Origin: Symbiodinium microadriaticum
Lineage: Eukaryota; Sar; Dinophyceae; Suessiales; Symbiodiniaceae
DNA length: 64,000 nt
Assembly (NCBI GenBank): GCA_001939145.1
Contig: LSRX01000545.1
Location: 134,639-198,638 of the forward strand
Direction: 5' to 3'
In this document: positions 21,654 to 33,419 of the stretch, in pieces
How the letters are laid out: every line of letters starts with the position of its first letter
How positions within the stretch are numbered: position 1 is the stretch's first letter
Notes under the pieces: generated by a model
Database searches by the model: none
The model's input: the letters and a program-made list of their open reading frames with translations, nothing else
What the model was told of the DNA's origin: nothing
Program-made: the position numbers and the translations under genes

Positions 21654-21766
21654 CCCCAGCGAACGCAATACCCCTTAATTAAGGAATACACCGTAAAAAA
21701 TAAATATTACGGCCCCCCATAATTTAAGGTATAGTTCCTTAATTAAGGGGTATTGGGTTCTCTGGG
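21654..21766. mobile_element. Family C hairpin element, copy 2
   Basis: CAATACCCCTTAATTAAGGA pairs exactly with TCCTTAATTAAGGGGTATTG; the outer CCCAG / CTGGG ends are present. About 113 bp. Confidence 0.8.
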
Positions 21767-21901
21767 TCAATGCACAGATCAGAGTCAATACCGAACCCTA
21801 AACCCCTAAACCCTAAACCGACTCGAGACTTCGGAGCTGCAACACATGCCTGACCTCGCCATTCGGCAATCTACCAAAATGCTATAACATCATATCTCAA
21901 A

Positions 21902-21999
21902 GGGTCCATGTACCCAAATAGTATATGCTTTGGCCTTCAAGTAGTTCCTACATAGGTACTTTGGGGCCAAAGTATATACTATTTGGGTACATGGAGCCT
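21902..21999. mobile_element. Family E hairpin element, copy 1
   Basis: GGGTCCATGTACCCAAATAG pairs with CTATTTGGGTACATGGAGCC; the inner TATGCTTTGGCC pairs with GGCCAAAGTATA. Confidence 0.8.
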
Positions 22000-22640
22000 T
22001 AGGGTATGGCATGCTATAAGATACAATGATATACTATAACATACTACAGTAAACCACAGTATGCTATAACATAATAGTCTATGCCTCATCAATGTCTGGT
22101 GGGAGTGGCAATCATACCTTACAATACACTGCATTACATTAGTTACATACCATTACACTACATTACTCTAGCAATTAGAAGCTGTACTTAATTCTATATA
22201 CCTTGCCACGCAAAACACGTGGTCACATGCCTCCTCCATGAACCTTCAATCTGACACCTGGAACTGCTTATGTTCTCACACTTAGCTTCCTATAACTCCT
22301 AAAGGGGGGGTGTAGCTGACTATATCTCGGGTTTTCAAGGCGGTGAACCTCGAACCCTAAAGCGTCAGCCGCAAAGCATCGAAGCACTGCAACCCATAAA
22401 CCCTGCCACTGACAGCCCGAAACCCTACCTGTACCGCACAAGTATGTAGAATGATGGCCTTTTCTAGGTGTTGGGCCCTTCTACGCAACCCTACACCCCG
22501 AGTCCGATCCTAGAACCCCACCACCCCACGTTGAGGTCGACGCAATGTCGCAGAGGATGCCGGTGGGGCAGTCGTCGTCGACCTCCATCCCAAACCCCCA
22601 AGGCTTACATCCTCTAGGGCCAGTTTAGGGCTTCGGGCTT
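22000..22640. other. Unique stretch with TATAACAT-rich start
   Basis: 22000-22075 has repeated ACTATAACATA motifs and 22125-22165 repeated CATTAC motifs. Nothing gene-like follows. Confidence 0.5.
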
Positions 22641-22985
22641 ACATAGGAGTGCTTTAGGAATTTAGGGTTTAGTTTAGGCTTACAGAAGAGGGTTTGAGGA
22701 TTTTTTTGTTTTTTGATGGAGGGGGGGGGGGAGTTCATTGACTATGCATATTTGGGAACCCAAGAAAGACGATAAACGCATTATTCGGGTCCCTGTCCAT
22801 TAAGGGTTCAGGGGGAAACCTGCACGCAATGCAAGCGCGAGGGGCTTGGAACTCAAGGCTTCGGCTTCTGTTTCAACACGTGGGTAAAGGTTTAGGGTTT
22901 AGGGTTGAATAGTGTTTAATAGGGTTTAACAGGGTTTGATAGGGTTTAATAGGGTTTAGGGTTTAATGGGGTTTAGGGTGTAGGA
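22641..22985 (+). repeat. G-rich telomere-like tracts
   Basis: 22655-22680 and 22886-22982. The second contains several GTTTAATAGGG / GTTTAACAGGG units, a locally homogenised variant. Confidence 0.8.
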
Positions 22986-23290
22986 CACAAGACCTAAGAG
23001 CGTCTTCCTTCACAGAGAAAGGCCTGAGGGAGGTTCTCACAGCTCGTGGAGGTCCAGCATTCAAGTGTTGACCCATAGCGGGGTAGAACGCCTTTTTGGG
23101 AGCTCATTGCCTAGATCTTTAACTGAGTTGGGGCTTTGGGGCCCTGGAAAGTATTTATGAATAGGTACCTCTATAGAAACCATAAGGGAAATTTTAACGT
23201 TTCCCAAACTGCCACCTAGTTAGAGGATTTCAAGTTCAACTCTAAACCCTAAACCCACGGGTCGCCCTGACGTAAGCTACCCTTTATCTT

Positions 23291-23383
23291 ACCCAGAGAA
23301 CCCAATACCCCTTAATTAAGGATTATACCCTAAATTCTAGGTATTTATGTTTTAAGGTATATTCCTTACTTGCGTTCTCTGAG
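23291..23383. mobile_element. Family C hairpin element, copy 3
   Basis: CCCAGAGAACCCAATACCCC at the left; the right end has CAGAGAACGC on the opposite strand with an AAGGTATATTCCTTA inner arm. The right arm is less complete than in 21654. Confidence 0.7.
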
Positions 23384-23627
23384 TAGCCTGGAGTCTTTCA
23401 GACAGTGTTGTTCCCCCCCTTTATCAATAGAATGGACTTAATTTATGGAGCTCTGCACCTGTTCAAGGAGGTGCTACAGTCAGATTTACATAGGTCTTGG
23501 GGTTTAATGCGTGTGGGTTCGAAGACGGTAAACCTTGAGCGTCTGATCGGGGTTGTCCCTGCGGTTCCCTATTTCCAGGCTCCATCGCCCTCGTTTGCCC
23601 CGCTTTCTCTGTCGCTCAGGTCCGCAT
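23384..23627. other. Unique stretch before the minisatellite
   Basis: An 86-codon plus ORF (23405-23665) runs into the minisatellite and resembles no known family. Confidence 0.4.
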
Positions 23628-23885
23628 CCCATCCATTGGCCAGTGCATCCATGCCCAAACCATGATAACGTCCATGCTACCAAGGCATCCACTGGAGAGC
23701 GCATCCGTGCCCAAACCATGATAACGTCCATGCTACCAAGGCATCCACTGGCCAGTGCATCCATTGGCCAGTGCATCCATGCCCAAACCATGATAACGTC
23801 CATGCTGCCAACCCATCCATTGACCAGTGCATTCATGCCCAAACCATGATAACGTCCATGCTGCCAACCCATCCATTGACCAGTC
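23628..23885. repeat. 56-bp minisatellite, about four units
   Basis: GCCCAAACCATGATAACGTC recurs at about 23653, 23709, 23781 and 23837: intervals 56, 72 and 56. The 72-bp interval contains an extra 16-bp CCATTGGCCAGTGCAT step. Unit lengths are not multiples of three, which argues against a protein repeat. Confidence 0.85.
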
Positions 23886-24122
23886 TCTAAATCAACAAAT
23901 CCCGCCGCGCAGAAACATCGAGTTTTTTGCGTTTTTTGTTCCGCATATCATCAAAACCGGGACGCCATGTAGAATAGTGCTAACATACGAAACTATCGGC
24001 CCTGCCATCCTTTCCGCATTTTCTTCCAAGACAAACCGGGGCAAACGACGGCGATGGACCCCGTTTCCAGTAGCTGATCCTGCACTCGCTGCCCTCCTTA
24101 CTCGCATAGCCTCGTGCAGTGG

Positions 24123-24378
24123 AGCCCCTAAATCCTAAATACTAAACCCTAAATACTAAACCCTACATACTAAACCCTAAACCCTAAGACAGGAAAAATG
24201 TTGCAGAGCCACCCAAAGCACGCCATGCAGACCCCAAAGGTTGCCCCTCATATCCGAAGCCCTATAAATCCTACACTGCGGCCTGAGCCCGACATCAGCC
24301 CTATATAAATCCTTATAGGGTTTAGGGTTTAGGGTTAGGGTTTAGGGTTTCCAGTAGGGTTTAGGGGTTAGGGGTTAG
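24123..24378. repeat. Telomere-like tracts, C-rich then G-rich
   Basis: 24123-24188 has CCCTAAATACTAAA as a repeated variant; 24318-24378 is TTTAGGG/GGTTAGG. Confidence 0.85.
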
Positions 24379-24706
24379 TATCCCTAAAAGCCTGAACCGC
24401 CCATGCCTCGCAGCATCCGTACTGTGAGAGTTCGGAGCAATGATTTTCACACCTTCGGCGATGAGGCTTGGGGGTTGGCTTCCTCCAAGCCTCGAAAACC
24501 ACAAGCTGGACAAGGCGCCTGAAGACTTAGAATAGTACTGCCCTGCCATGAGCTTAATTCAATCAGCATATATGGTGTACCTTGGAAAGGCACCCTAAAC
24601 CCTAAACCCGTAGGGTTGCGGTGCGTGTCTGTGCTTGCATGGGAGAGGGGTCAGATACGATGAAAGCAGCTCCATGGATGCTCGTCTGTGGCTTCGCGAG
24701 CGACTT

Positions 24707-24818
24707 CCCAGAGACTCCAATATCCCTTATAAGTTAAGGAATATACCTTCAATCTTATTAGAGTTCCTATTATAATTTGAGGTATATTCGTTAATTCAGG
24801 GATAATGGAGTCTCTGGG
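24707..24818. mobile_element. Family C hairpin element, copy 4 (variant ends)
   Basis: CCCAGAGACTCCAATATCCC pairs with GGGATAATGGAGTCTCTGGG. Both arms carry the same AACC-to-CTCC change, so the two ends have evolved together. Confidence 0.75.
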
Positions 24819-26590
24819 TTTTTGGCTGCGAAAATGAAGGGAAGCATCTCGTGGCTACCATACACTTTCCTACAGGGGTGCCAACCAGGCCCCAGGCAAA
24901 GCTGTTGAGGCTGAAATGTCGAGGGTTGTGGGCTTCGATATTGTCTGGAGCAGGCTGTGCCGCATTTCGGTGAAGCTACCCTTTGGGGCAGGCATTGAAT
25001 AAGGCCCCAAATTCGTAACTTCAGTGGGAGAAGGTGCCTCGTACCCCCCCCCTTTACCCAAAGAGCCCAAGACCGACCTCAAGATCCGAAAAAATACATA
25101 CTTAAGCTCAGGCTGGTGTTAAATTATTGCTACAAGCATTTGGACTCGCAGAGCTCAAGCCACTCATGAACGTAGAAGCTTCTAAATGCTGACAATCCAA
25201 ACCCAAAACCCAAAACACTTAGCGCTAAACCACCTCATAAAGCCCACGGGCCCCTTTCATTAAACGCATCCGAACATACAACACCCACCTGCAAGATCAC
25301 AGTCGAAGACGTCTTAACGGTACTTTCTAAGATGCTATTTTAACCACCCTTGCTTTAAGAAGAGTTATTGTTTAAGCCCCTGAAAAAAGTGATTAATCAT
25401 GTGTCTGCACTTCCCGGATACAGGCACCATGCAAACTCCACACAACTTGATTCAACGCCCTCCGTTCTTTAAGGATCCGACGCGACTCCCGAGTAGCCGG
25501 GGTTGCCTGGGCCAGGACTTCGGATTCCAGGGATTAAGAACCCAGCAAGGAAAAGTAGGTGTAAGGATAAACATGATTGGGTATATATGAGGGTTTTGGG
25601 CATGAGGATTGAGGATTTCGGGCTGTTGAAGTATTTACGGATCTGCAGGAAGGAAGAAGTGTGATTTAGGAATTTAGGGCTTACGACATGTACAGCTTTT
25701 GTACGCTGTTGTAAGGCTAGAGGCTGAATTACAGGGCTATGCTTTGCTTGTGCTGTGGCTCCGGCTTGTAGAGTTCATCCTCGTCTTTGGGCTGCCCAAA
25801 CCCTAAACCCTGAACCCAAAACCTCAAACCCTAAACCCCAAACCACAGTCTTGTGAGATCATCGACTCGAATATAGACGCTTTACGTAGCGGATCTGTGT
25901 TTACGTACACCTTCAACAGACATCCTCCATGCTCAGCAGGAATAGCCATGTCGGGCCTACGGATCACTAGCCCTAAACCCTAAACCCTGAAACCCTAAAC
26001 CGAACCTCAACACTTGGCAGCTGAAGTCCAAGATTCCCATACAAACAGATGATACTCCTTCGTGCAGAATGATGACCAACGACATGAGTGGTATCCCACA
26101 ATAGAGTACGGTAGTAAAACAAACTTGAAGCTGAGAATTTGGAGTAAATAACTTGAGATGACTCCTGTGGAGATGTGAAGGCAATTCGCCGAGGGCCAGG
26201 GGGCTCGGCATACCGCAGCTGCCGAGCAGATTAAGAGTTAAGGTGAAGAGTAGTCTTAGATGGCGTCCCTGCGAGGTTCCTGCTCTCCTGCTACAAGCCT
26301 CTTGTATGATGTTTTGACCACAGGACATCCCTGCAGGACAGCTTAGAGCTCAGGCGAGTAGACGATACTGAGCTCCGCACACTCGCAGCGCCCGATGCCA
26401 AATGCCTTCGACATACGAAGCCCAAACCCTACGCTAGACCAAAATTAAGCTTTATAATGCAACTTTGCATCACGACTCGGCAAGAGCTAAAGCCGACAGG
26501 TCCTGGTCAAGGGATGAATATAGGGGCCTCATCATCACTTAACCAGAACAGGGTAGGGGTCTCATAGGGTTGGTTTGGGCCGTGTAGGCG
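24819..26590. other. Long unique stretch, no gene recognised
   Basis: ORFs of 60-123 codons (24870-25082, 25399-25590, 25957-26328) resemble no known protein. Short telomere-like tracts at about 25797-25848 and 25970-26000. Confidence 0.5.
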
Positions 26591-26675
26591 TTGTCGGTTT
26601 CGGGTTTAGGGTTTATGGTTTAGGGGTTTAGGATTTAGGGGTTTAGGGTTTAGGGGTTTAGAGTTTAGGGCTTTG
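26590..26675 (+). repeat. Telomere-like array (TTTAGGG/TTTAGGGG)
   Basis: Alternating seven- and eight-base G-rich units. Confidence 0.9.
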
Positions 26676-26804
26676 GGGGATGATAAGCCGGTGCTACCCG
26701 CAAGGTAACTATAGTGATATCCACGTTCCAGGGCCAGGCGAAGCAAGGCAAACAACGTCCTGGAGCGCTACTTCGGGATAAGAATCGATGTCTAGCAATA
26801 TAGG

Positions 26805-27020
26805 GGCCTTAATCATTGGAATAAGATGCCTCTAAGGGCTCCTCTAAAGGAGTCTATAAGGGCTACTATACGGCTCTAATGTGGGGGCGTTAAGAATTAA
26901 CATAGGGTTTTATTTTGGGGGTATGTATACAGTGATGCACCGTAGAATACCAACAGCTATATTAGGGCAACCCCAAGATAGTACTGCTATGTCTTGGAAA
27001 TTCTTGCGGGCCCCTATACT
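26805..27020. mobile_element. Family J element, long form
   Basis: ATAGGGGCCTTAATCATTGG at the left resembles the inverted end CGGGCCCCTATA at the right. Inside are AGGGCTCCTCTAAAGGAG (family R-like) and TATTTTGGGGGTATGTATAC. Same architecture as 34284-34515. Confidence 0.6.
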
Positions 27021-28265
27021 TTGAAGCTGCCTTACATATCCCGGCCTAAAGAGCATCTGCCCAGACCCCTTGAACACTCTAAGGCCCTGTAACTTCCATA
27101 TAGAGTTTTACAAGGCTTTCATCTTCAGAGCCTCACTGTTATGCTGAAATCTGAACAGTTATGATTCACGGATTAGGGCTGAATGTTCAGGCTCGAAGGG
27201 TGGCTTGCACATGCTGGCACACTCATTGATCTTTCCGCAGGCTCCAAGAGCCTATCATTAAGGAATCAAAGGCTTTAGATTGCCCTTTTGAGGGCTTTGT
27301 CAGGGATCACAACGTCCCTTTATGATTTGAGGCAGTTTGCTCGATACAGGCGCTTTGGAGTCTCGGGGATGTCTACATCTAGACACGATCTCCACCGCCT
27401 CCACATCAGGTTGGTCTTGGCTGGCATCTAAAAATCTAAATCTGTTAACTTAATACGGTACCTCCATAAGACCATAGGGAAATATTCGTAAACCAGAAAG
27501 CCTACTGAACTGAACATGAACCCCCTAGAGTCTGGAGCTTTTGAACGCACTAAACCCTTCGCCGTTTAATCCCTGAACCAAATCCTTCGTTCGACCTGAA
27601 GAGCTCCAGCTTACGAAGAGCCTTGCTCACGGATGTAGTAGGACGTCTTTTGTAGATCGTCAACTCAGCCTTTGGGGTTTTTAGAAACTACTCACTTACC
27701 AAGCCCCATGACCCTGCGAGTATCTTCGAGTGCAGCATGGGCAAAACCCTGCCTGTCCGCTGGTGCGCAGGCAGGCGCCCTGCATGACAAGCAGGACATC
27801 AGTAGCACCCAAAAAACAACGGTCGGGTATTGAAGGGCTGAGTAGAGTTCGAAGCAGAGTGTTGCAGGCCCAGAGACCCACCATGAAGAACAATTAAGCT
27901 ATGCGAGGGGTCAAAGCTTCAAGGATTATGAAAATCATGTAGCAGGCAAGTGCAGGTTGCAAGTCCCGTCTTTTGTACTTGTAGCCCACCGAGTAAGACG
28001 TAAGCCCTGCTCATGCCCCTGCTACAACCCTTACGTTCCAATTTCCAGCAGCCCAACCTGAAAAGGACACAAGGTGATCGTGCGCGAGACAAACCCGAAT
28101 GGATCGCCTCCAAGAAAAACCTACATAGTACACCAGAGCACGTGTTTATGAAAAGGGAACCCTAAATTTAAATGTCGGGTTGCAAGCCAAGCAACGGTAC
28201 TGATAAAGTAGTACTGCTGCTTAAGAAGGAACTCGACCCTGCACACTGCCCTCAGTTAATTGATT
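27021..28265. other. Long unique stretch, no gene recognised
   Basis: Almost free of telomere-like motifs. ORFs 27696-27893 and 27919-28113 (minus, about 64 codons) resemble nothing known. Confidence 0.45.
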
Positions 28266-28675
28266 AGAATGGGGTTTGGGCCTCCTTTATAGTAGAAGTA
28301 TAGTAAGGAACCCTAGGGAATAATGTTGTGTAATTTTTGTCATTTAGGCTTCTATATTATAGGGCTTGAGCGACACCTCTTGCCCTGTCTCGGGGGGCTA
28401 GGCGCTGGTTTTAGGTTTACGGCTCGACATCGCAGACTCGACACAAGACATTCCAATGCAACGAAAATCGCCCGTCACAATTTTGGAGCTTAGACAGAAG
28501 TAGGAGCCACATGTCACAAGTATATCTGCGGTGCCCTAGTGCTCCCAAATCGGACTTAGTACTACAACAGCCATCTTACCTCCAACAACCGCAGACAGGA
28601 GAAATTGCAGGCTGAGCAGAAAGGCAGCCATATAGACGTACATGCGCAACCAACTACATGAACTACATGGATACC
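28266..28675. other. Intergenic DNA with a J-like fragment
   Basis: 28268-28372 has GGGCCTCCTTTATAG and ATTATAGGGC, reminiscent of J ends, but the arms are too short to call. The rest is unique. Confidence 0.35.
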
Positions 28676-28762
28676 AATAGGCCCCTAAGTAGTTCCTTTT
28701 TGGGATTACCTTACAGGATGCAAAATATAGACCATAAAAAGGAACTACTTAGGGGCCTATGG
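28676..28762. mobile_element. Family B hairpin element, copy with both arms
   Basis: ATAGGCCCCTAAGTAGTTCC pairs exactly with GGAACTACTTAGGGGCCTAT. The middle is TTTTTGGGATTACCTTACAG. Best intact B copy, about 85 bp. Confidence 0.85.
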
Positions 28763-28875
28763 ATAACTGCCAAGATCATGGTCTTTTTTGGGGAACCCCA
28801 TCTTAATACGGCACTGTATGGTTTGGGAACCCAAATGCCAACAGAGACCCTAAACCTACACCCGAAACACCTGAT

Positions 28876-28986
28876 CTGGGTTCTTGTTAAGGGATTTAAT
28901 TTAAGTTACCATAATAGGGATCTATAGTAAATGATATGGTTTCCTTATTGTGGTAACTTAAATTAAATCCCTTAACAAGAGCCCAG
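28876..28986. mobile_element. Family L hairpin element with 35-bp arms
   Basis: 28876-28910 and 28952-28986 are inverted repeats identical at 34 of 35 positions (arm begins CTGGG[T/C]TCTTGTTAAGGG). The loop is 41 bp. The near-perfect stem indicates a young element or arms kept identical. Confidence 0.85.
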
Positions 28987-29455
28987 TAATTCGACCACCA
29001 CCCACGTACAACGCCTCGAAAGGCCTTGCAACGCCCATGCCGACATGAACTTTTCAGGAAAAAACCCTAGAATGTGCAGCGGGGATTACGAATGCCCTCT
29101 AGCATTATCAGGATGATGGTGGGGATATGCTGGGATGTGAACATATAGGGCCGTTGAAGAAAGGGGGGCCGATCAATCAGGCGTCTCCATTATGACTCAC
29201 TGGGCGTCCGGCAAGCCATCAAAACCCCATAACAGCATAAACCCTCGACTGACCTTAAACAACTACGGCCTAAATGCCGAAACCCGAAACATTAAACCTC
29301 CAAGCTCAACCAGATGCCATGTCCCTTTAGGCCCTGGACCCTCAAACTCCAAACCCTTAGACCCGCAACTACGCAGCCGGGGCTTCAAGGCTATGCTGTG
29401 CCTGCCCAGAGCATGGAACCTGAACGTTGGGGAAGAACCGATTTGCTCCTGGCGG
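28987..29455. other. Unique stretch, no gene recognised
   Basis: A 174-codon plus ORF (29192-29716) runs on through the G-rich telomere-like tract at 29456-29560 and has no family resemblance. Confidence 0.4.
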
Positions 29456-29560
29456 GGTTTAGGGTTTAAGGGTTTAAGGTGGCGTCTTAGGTGTTGCAGG
29501 GGTTGGGGTCTTCAGGGTTTAGGGCTTAGGGTGTTTACAGGGCTTAGATTAGGCCTTCAG
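29456..29560 (+). repeat. G-rich telomere-like tract
   Basis: Degenerate GGGTTTAGGG/GGGCTTAGG units. Confidence 0.75.
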
Positions 29561-29884
29561 GGCTTGTTGGATCTAAATCCTATCAGGACTGCGAGCAGGG
29601 TCCTGGTCTTGTGTACATCCTTGTCAAGGGGACTCAGCTGGAGGAATATCAATGAAAAAACAAACCTCCCCCCTCAAGAAAAGCAAGTCGGTTGCCTTCG
29701 CTGCACTAACCTGTAGTCCATGTACACACTCCCGGAAGCGATGTGACAGCAGCGTCACTCAAAATACACTGTTGGGCATACCTCTTCTGATAACTTCCGC
29801 AGCCTCGTGCCTTTTGTCATTGTAAGCAACATCAAACCTCTTGTCTCCCGGTTATTTCGCTGTCAAGCCGGAACATCCCTCATC

Positions 29885-29992
29885 CTTAACCGCAAACCCT
29901 AGACCCTAAACCCTGAACCCTAAAAACCTAAACCCTAAAACCTAAACCCTAAACCCTAAACCCTAAAACCTAGACCCTAAACCCTAAGCCAT
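29885..29992 (-). repeat. Telomere-like array (CCCTAAA)
   Basis: About fourteen C-rich units with CCCTAAAA and CCTAGA variants. Confidence 0.9.
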
Positions 29993-30069
29993 CGTAAACC
30001 AACAGCCTCCTCTCAGACATCCCTGCTCATGCATCGAAGCCAACCTCTGGTCTTCTCCAGGAAATGAAA

Positions 30070-30360
30070 CAAGACTAACAACAATAATAATAATAAGAAG
30101 AAGAATGATAATAATAAGTATAAGAAGAAGAAGAATAAGAGGAAGCGCACAGTACTAGCAAGGGCAGTAACGATGATGATGTAGTAGAAACGTTTATAAC
30201 AACAACAAAATAACAAGAATAATACATAGGAATAATGACAGAACTAGTTCATACGTCAATCGTTGTTGTTATCATTGTTATTATGTCTCATTCTGGTTAC
30301 AATCTCCTCTAACAGCATGATTATAACAATGGCAATAATAGCAACAACTAACTGAAACAC
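30070..30360. repeat. AAT/AAG trinucleotide-rich region
   Basis: Degenerate AATAATAAGAAG DNA, continuing as mixed AAC/GTT trinucleotides. Confidence 0.85.
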
Positions 30361-30559
30361 TAGTAGTAAACATATAATCGAAGTAGTCACACTGATGACC
30401 GTTGCTACTACTTGCACCGTTGGTAACTTGTGACGTGGTCTATAGCATGCTCATACGGGACATTCCGGTTAGTGCTTTGTACAAGCTTTGCTTTGTTGGT
30501 TGCATGTACTATCTATCTGATCTCTGAAACGGCTCGGGGTTTAAGGTTTCGGGGTGTAA

Positions 30560-30668
30560 CTCGACCCTTACATGTATTACCTTGTTTGGGTTACCTCCGT
30601 CTCTGATTAAAGGATCCTGACCATAAACTAGGTCATCCAATAAAAGTGCTACCGACCCTTGTAGGGTT
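30560..30668. mobile_element. Family H hairpin element, copy 3 (diverged)
   Basis: CGACCCTTACATGTATTACC pairs imperfectly with GTGCTACCGACCCTTGTAGG; the inner AGGATCCTGACCATAAACTA is shared with 9409-9513. Confidence 0.6.
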
Positions 30669-31915
30669 CAGTGATTCAGCAGATCGGTCTCGCTGCCGCA
30701 GATACAGTTCCGGTCTTAGTATGCTCTTTGTGCTCTGACATTCCCAATACCCTCAGCTTTAAAGAAAGCCATGAGCACTGGACTAGCTAAGTCGCAAAAA
30801 CAACAGCCTCAACCCTGAACCCCAATTCCTTGCGATTAGGGCTTCGGCGTTTGAGTTCAGCGCGTGGGATGGCGGCTTTGCGAGTTTAGTCATGCCCGGT
30901 TTCCGGGTCCTGTCGGGCACGCATCGTAGCAGTGACACCCGACCTGCCGAGCATCTATCTGGAGGCCAGTGGATTCGATTTAGGAACAGGCTATTGAAGG
31001 GCATGTTCCATTGTCTTGTATTCACCCTAAACCCTCAACCCTAAAACCCTAAATCCTAAACCATACTGTATTCTATGCTGTCTTAGACTGGGGTTCCATG
31101 AGCAGTTGTTGAGTTCAGGCTTGAAGATTTTGATTTTCAGCTTTGGAGCTGTAGGGCCGTAGGGTTGTAGGGTTCAGGGTTAAGTTTCAAGGTTGAAACC
31201 CATCAACGTCAAGTTAGTTCTGAGATTAGCGTGCTGTGCATGCTGCGGCACTTGCTCCGAAAATCCCCACAAATCCCTAAACCCAAAACTCTCGAGACCA
31301 TAAAATTAAAACTCCGAAGATCGCAGATGTACCCAAACGAACCCTGGCCCCGAACGTTGGCCAACCCCAAACATCCCCCAAGCCCTAAGCAACTGAGACC
31401 CAAACTACTATTCAAACCGCCGCTAAACCACTACGGCCGCTGAGGTCAAGCCAGAACCCTGCGCCTGCCCTCAAGCGTTGCCCGAGGCAAAAATCCCAAA
31501 CAATCCTAAAATCGGTTGTGGACTCAAGGGTACTAAACCCCTGAACCCCAAACCCGACAACCTTCTTCCAAAGACTCCCCAACCCTAAACCCCTAAACTC
31601 CTGAATCCTAAACCCTGCAGCTCCCGAACTCAAAAACTCCCAGCTCATGAAGGACATGAGAATGGGCAGCCAACCTCTTGACCACCTTGGGCATGGGCCT
31701 CATGGACGGCACAGGGGCTTCCAGATTTCAGAGGCTTCCCACGCGATGCATATTTCCCCTTTTGGGTTCGTGTAAGCAGCTGCAGCAAGGAGTCCTACAA
31801 AATTTTGTGGCGTTTAGCTTGGGGCTCTAGCGGTAATTTGGCTAAGTGTTGAGGGTTGATGGTTGATGGCTTAGGGTTGGCGGCTTCCAGTTTAGGGTAT
31901 AGTACGTTCTAACCC
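30669..31915. other. Unique and degenerate telomere-like DNA
   Basis: Short C-rich tracts at about 31023-31062 and 31530-31620. ORFs (30783-31025, 31209-31657) are rich in repeat-derived residues. No gene recognised. Confidence 0.45.
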
Positions 31916-31917
31916 CT

Positions 31918-32163
31918 TATGTATGCAAGTATGTATGTATGTATGTGTATGTATGCGTATGTATGTGTATGTATGTGTATGTATGCGTATGTATGCGTAT
32001 GTATGTGAATCTATGCATGTATGTATGTATGTATTTATGTATGTATGTGCATATGTATGTATGCATGCAGGTATGTACATGTGTGTACATGTATGTATAT
32101 ATATATATATATATGTATATAGATGGACGTGCGATGTGTGTGTATATATATATACACACATAG
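31918..32163. repeat. TATG tetranucleotide array with AT core
   Basis: TATG/TGTATG/CGTATG units to about 32095, then an (AT)n run and TGTGTATATATATATACACACA palindromic DNA. ORFs of M-Y-V-C residues here are artefacts. Confidence 0.9.
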
Positions 32164-32848
32164 GTTTATGTAAATATAGAAGGTCGAGTCAATGATTGAA
32201 ACAAAAGGCTATAGGTTCGGATCGGATCGCGGATGTGATTTCCCGCTTGTGCAGTGTTTGAGCAGGTAAGGTTTCTTAGTGTAGTTGTTCACGGCACATG
32301 GCTGAAGATGCTTAGGATTTCGGACTTTGTAGCTTAGGGTGGCTTCGGTTTTGGCCGGGTGCTTCAGCTGAGGGGGGTTTTGGGGGGCGAACCCCTCAAC
32401 ACCAAGGGTTCAGGGTTTCGGGCTTGCTGTGGTAGGCAGGGAACTTCGAGTACATAGTGGAACCCTCTCGCAGCTCCCTAGATCCTAAACCCAACCATCG
32501 AGATGGGAGTCAGCATTTCATTCAACCCACCGAGCTATATAAATCCTAAACCCTAAACCCTATATAACCCTAAACCGCAAACGGCGAGACATCAGTTAAG
32601 TGGGGCTTTACAGGGCTACCAGTACAGCAGCCTTACTTGAACCGCAAACCCAGAAAGCCTGCGTTCCAAACGTACTTGTATGTACAAGAAAAAGTCACAG
32701 GACTTAGCAATCATCCTAAACCCTAAACTTGGCCCTAAACCCTAAACCCTAAACCCATGCCATTTACGGCTGCGAAAGCTAGGTCCAAGGGAGGTTTTGA
32801 AGTTCGGATACAGCGTTCACGGCTCAGGGCTGAACTAGCACCATGAAT
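32164..32848. other. Intergenic DNA with short telomere-like tracts
   Basis: C-rich tracts at about 32543-32580 and 32714-32757. No gene recognised. Confidence 0.5.
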
Positions 32849-32849
32849 A

Positions 32850-32935
32850 CCCTAAGGCTCAAAATAGCCCAAAAGCCTTATATAATAGGGTCTTTGGGCC
32901 CAAAAGCCTGAGAATATGAGTCCTCAGAGCCTTAG
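32850..32935. mobile_element. Family I hairpin element, copy 2
   Basis: CCTAAGGCTC pairs with GAGCCTTAGG; inside lie AATAGCCCAAAAGCC and GGTCTTTGGGCCCAAAAGCC. Confidence 0.7.
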
Positions 32936-33009
32936 GAATGAAACAGGGGGAGCCTGAAATCCGAAGCCTCGAAGCCTAAATCCTTTGGTACCTGGAAACA
33001 TGCAAACAA

Positions 33010-33232
33010 CCCAAAAACCCTAAACCCTAAACCCTAAACCCCAAACCCCAAACCCCTAAACCCACATCCTACACCTTAAAACCCTAAACCCAAAACCTCA
33101 TGAAGTCCGGAGTGAGCGCACCTCGTACAAGCCGCGAATCTGGGAGGCGAGGCTCGTGTTGCTTGGGGTTTATGGTTTAGGGTTTAGGGGTTTAGGGTTT
33201 AGGGCTGTAGGGTTTTAGGGTTTAGGGTTAAT
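33010..33232. repeat. Telomere-like arrays, C-rich then G-rich
   Basis: 33010-33090 C-rich; 33168-33232 G-rich. They face each other across about 80 bp of unique DNA. Confidence 0.85.
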
Positions 33233-33323
33233 TAAGGCCCTTAAAATACCTACTTTGGAGACTTAAGGGTCTCCAGACTCAGCTAAGTGGGGTTATGGCT
33301 GGGGTAAAATGTTCTCCTATTTC

Positions 33324-33419
33324 TACCCATAGGCTCCCTAGTAGTTCCTTTTCGGGGATTACCTTATAAGATCCTAACTATAAACCACGAAGAGGAACTG
33401 CTCTGGAGCCTACGGGTAG
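33324..33419. mobile_element. Family B hairpin element, copy with both arms
   Basis: TACCCATAGGCTCCCTAGTA pairs with CTCTGGAGCCTACGGGTA (mismatches in the arms). A telomere-like GGGTTTAGGG begins at the right terminus. Confidence 0.75.

Noticed and set aside
23628-23885. Repeat protein encoded by the minisatellite
   Set aside because: Unit lengths of 56 and 72 bp break the frame from unit to unit.
29192-29716. 174-codon plus ORF as a gene
   Set aside because: Its second half is translated telomere-like repeat (GL/GF/RV-rich) and the first half resembles nothing known.
31892-32195. Overlapping frames rich in Y, I, T and H or M, Y, V and C
   Set aside because: Products of the TATG and AT microsatellites.
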